Shown here piece by piece: positions 62,679-64,000 of a DNA stretch of 64,000 nucleotides; within the stretch, counting starts at the first letter, position 1; each line of letters begins with the position of its first letter. The stretch is from an uncultured Gammaproteobacteria bacterium. Lineage in GTDB: Bacteria > Pseudomonadota > Gammaproteobacteria > GCA-002705445 > GCA-002716945. The translations under genes and the position numbers were made by a program. Below the pieces are notes generated by a model. It did not search any database. It was not told the DNA's origin and saw only the letters and a list, made by a program, of their open reading frames with translations. Location of the stretch: positions 1-64,000 of the forward strand of contig CACEHM010000005.1 of the NCBI GenBank assembly GCA_902559355.1, given 5' to 3'.

Positions 62679-63074
62679 ATCAATAATTTATTCAAAATAT
62701 TTTTAGTTATATTTGTAGCAATACAACCATTGCATAGCTACACAACTATCAATCTATCTAATCCTGATGACAATAACGGGTTTCAGTATTTACATGCTGA
62801 ATTATGTGGTACTAAATATTCTGGTTCCATTTCACACACTAAAAAGATTTCTGATCTACTGGATAAAATCAATGCAACTATACTAAGTGAAATGGCTGCA
62901 GACTGTGTCTGTTGTGAATCTTTAGATATTTCATCCCTTGATTTCTTTAATTTAACATCTAATGAGTTTTTACTATCTAGAGTTACATTAACTTTAGATA
63001 AGAATTTTTACGCTCCTAACGTAAAAAAGTTAATACCATATACAAAACAAGTCAGAGCGCCTCCAATCGTTTAG
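62679..63074 (+). CDS. Small secreted Cys-containing protein (DUF2946-like?), apparent ATC start
   Basis: The frame opens after a TAA at 62676. Translating from ATC at 62679 gives a textbook signal peptide (NNLFKIFLVIFVAIQPLHS), and AAGGGG at 62666-62671 is spaced 7 bases before it. The next standard start (TTG at 62730) would cut the signal peptide off. The mature part has a Cys in ELCGTKYSG, a CxCC cluster in ADCVCCESLD, and ends YTKQVRAPPIV. The Cys pattern, RAPP end and position before a copper-type receptor recall DUF2946 proteins, but this is a tentative match. Confidence 0.65.
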   Translation: MNNLFKIFLVIFVAIQPLHSYTTINLSNPDDNNGFQYLHAELCGTKYSGSISHTKKISDLLDKINATILSEMAADCVCCESLDISSLDFFNLTSNEFLLSRVTLTLDKNFYAPNVKKLIPYTKQVRAPPIV

Positions 63075-63113
63075 TAATTTTTTAATTAATCAACGATTAA
63101 TCTGGAGGACAAT

Positions 63114-64000
63114 ATGAACAGATTATTATTTTTTGTCTTCAGCATTACGCTTATAACAAATGTATCAGCTGAAGATTTAACTGATATACAGATAAGTAGC
63201 CCAGTCATGGATAAAGCTACTATAAGTAATGAAGCTATTGAAGAAGTCGATACTAGAAATGCTGTTGATGGTGGTGACTTGCTTAAAAATATTAATGGTG
63301 TAAATGCTATTAGACGTGGAGGACATGGCCTTGACCCTGTCATCCGAGGTCAGAGTGATCAAAGACTAAATACATTTTTAGATGGCGCTATGGTATATGG
63401 GGCTTGCTCTTCAAAAATGGATCCTGCAAGTACATATGCAAATGTAAATAACTATGATTCTGTTACTGTAATCAAAGGAACACAATCTGTACTATTTGGT
63501 GCAGGCGGTCCAGGTGGTGCAGTGAGCTTTAAACGTGTAACAAATCCTGTTACAAAATCTGAATTCAGGTTGGGTCAAAATTTTGATTCTAATGCAGGTG
63601 CTTATACAACAAGTGGTAATATGATATTTCCATTATCATCAAAAGCATATTTGAGACTCAATGGTTCTGCTACGAACGCAGGTAACTATGAAACTGGATC
63701 TGGAATTAAACCTTTGACAGAATACTCAACTACTGATTACACAGCTATTTTAGGAACTCTTTTGTCTGATGGATCAAAATTAGAATTTAATTATACAAAT
63801 AACAGGCAAGATAAAGTGGGCTACCCAGGGCTTAATATGGATATTGTTTATAGCTACACAGACATGTATACCCTCAAATATCATAGAGTGACTCCTTTTG
63901 GTATTTTCTCAACAATGAATGTTGAACTATTCAATACTGATATAGACCATCTAATGGATAATGTTGTCCTCAGAGGAAATACTGGGAATGGTGTTATGGC
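63114..64000 (+). CDS. TonB-dependent copper receptor (OprC/NosA type), truncated by window end
   Basis: The gene starts ATG with TGGAGG upstream and a signal peptide (MNRLLFFVFSITLITNVSA), and it is open to base 64000 (about 296 residues visible). The plug domain carries the copper-receptor signature GGDLLKNINGVNAIRRGGHG, then LDPVIRGQ and DGAMVYGACSSKMDPAS. The latter contains the CxxxM motif that binds copper in OprC-like proteins. SVLFGAGGPGGAVSF closes the plug. It is probably co-transcribed with the small secreted protein 39 bases upstream. Confidence 0.88.
   Translation, partial: MNRLLFFVFSITLITNVSAEDLTDIQISSPVMDKATISNEAIEEVDTRNAVDGGDLLKNINGVNAIRRGGHGLDPVIRGQSDQRLNTFLDGAMVYGACSSKMDPASTYANVNNYDSVTVIKGTQSVLFGAGGPGGAVSFKRVTNPVTKSEFRLGQNFDSNAGAYTTSGNMIFPLSSKAYLRLNGSATNAGNYETGSGIKPLTEYSTTDYTAILGTLLSDGSKLEFNYTNNRQDKVGYPGLNMDIVYSYTDMYTLKYHRVTPFGIFSTMNVELFNTDIDHLMDNVVLRGNTGNGVM

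Overview
This is a compact, AT-rich, almost fully coding stretch of a bacterial chromosome. The gene neighbourhoods (atpAGDC-glmU-glmS, yibN-secB-gpsA, glnA-ntrB-ntrC, thiS-thiG-trmB) are gammaproteobacterial. The low GC, very short intergenic gaps, proteorhodopsin with a complete beta-carotene/retinal gene run, and TonB-dependent receptors point to a streamlined surface-ocean gammaproteobacterium, most likely of the SAR86 type. That assignment is an inference from gene content; no phylogeny was run.

Layout. 1-7.4 kb: end of the F1Fo ATP synthase operon followed by glmU and glmS. 7.4-9.5 kb: small conserved genes (YhbY, an S51 peptidase, YtoQ, DUF2805, a membrane protein). 9.5-14.7 kb: photoheterotrophy block, with blue-tuned proteorhodopsin, a hairpin, then crtI-crtB-crtY-blh, which make retinal from geranylgeranyl diphosphate. 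14.9-20.5 kb: acetyl-CoA synthetase, an SRAP/HMCES-type DNA-protein crosslink protein, a SHOCT protein with a previously hidden 45-residue membrane partner, a lipoprotein hydrolase and the CtpA protease. 20.5-22.7 kb: an ArsR regulator with the two-cysteine spacing of persulfide sensors, a rhodanese-fold membrane protein, SecB and GpsA. 22.7-26.9 kb: the nitrogen regulon core glnA-ntrB-ntrC behind a sigma-54 promoter with NtrC-like enhancer sites. The glutamine synthetase lacks the adenylylation tyrosine. 26.9-38.8 kb: housekeeping genes (dimeric-type GlyRS, GmhB, PlsC, Tas, ManC, SulP, TrmB, ThiG/ThiS, tRNA-Thr, RmlA, IspA). 38.8-42.4 kb: an accessory pocket of small unknown genes with a helicase-associated domain protein, two paralogous small proteins split by a strong terminator, and a DUF2130 protein with a nuclease-like D...ExK pattern. 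42.5-46.2 kb: a cytoplasmic molybdopterin oxidoreductase and a GltD-like FAD/Fe-S partner. 47-51 kb: two TPR proteins, a stand-alone inverse-autotransporter barrel and a secreted unknown protein. 51-58.8 kb: MerC, PyrC, TadA, Ppc, GrxC, Sel1 and CysG. 58.8-64 kb: metal uptake, with TonB and two ExbD proteins, a Fur-controlled FecA-like receptor, and a truncated copper-type TonB receptor preceded by a small secreted cysteine protein that appears to start at a non-canonical ATC.

How the parts fit. Light energy (proteorhodopsin plus retinal synthesis) and the ATP synthase share the proton gradient. The same gradient would drive TonB-dependent uptake through the ExbD/TonB genes, although no ExbB is encoded here. 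Nitrogen control appears transcriptional (NtrBC/sigma-54), without covalent control of glutamine synthetase. No CRISPR array, insertion sequence, integrase or rRNA was seen. The strongest candidate for something undescribed is the 39.5-42.4 kb pocket. The other observations most worth testing are the persulfide-sensor-like ArsR/rhodanese pair, the Asp/Asn ExbD pair without ExbB, and the ATC-start copper-locus gene.
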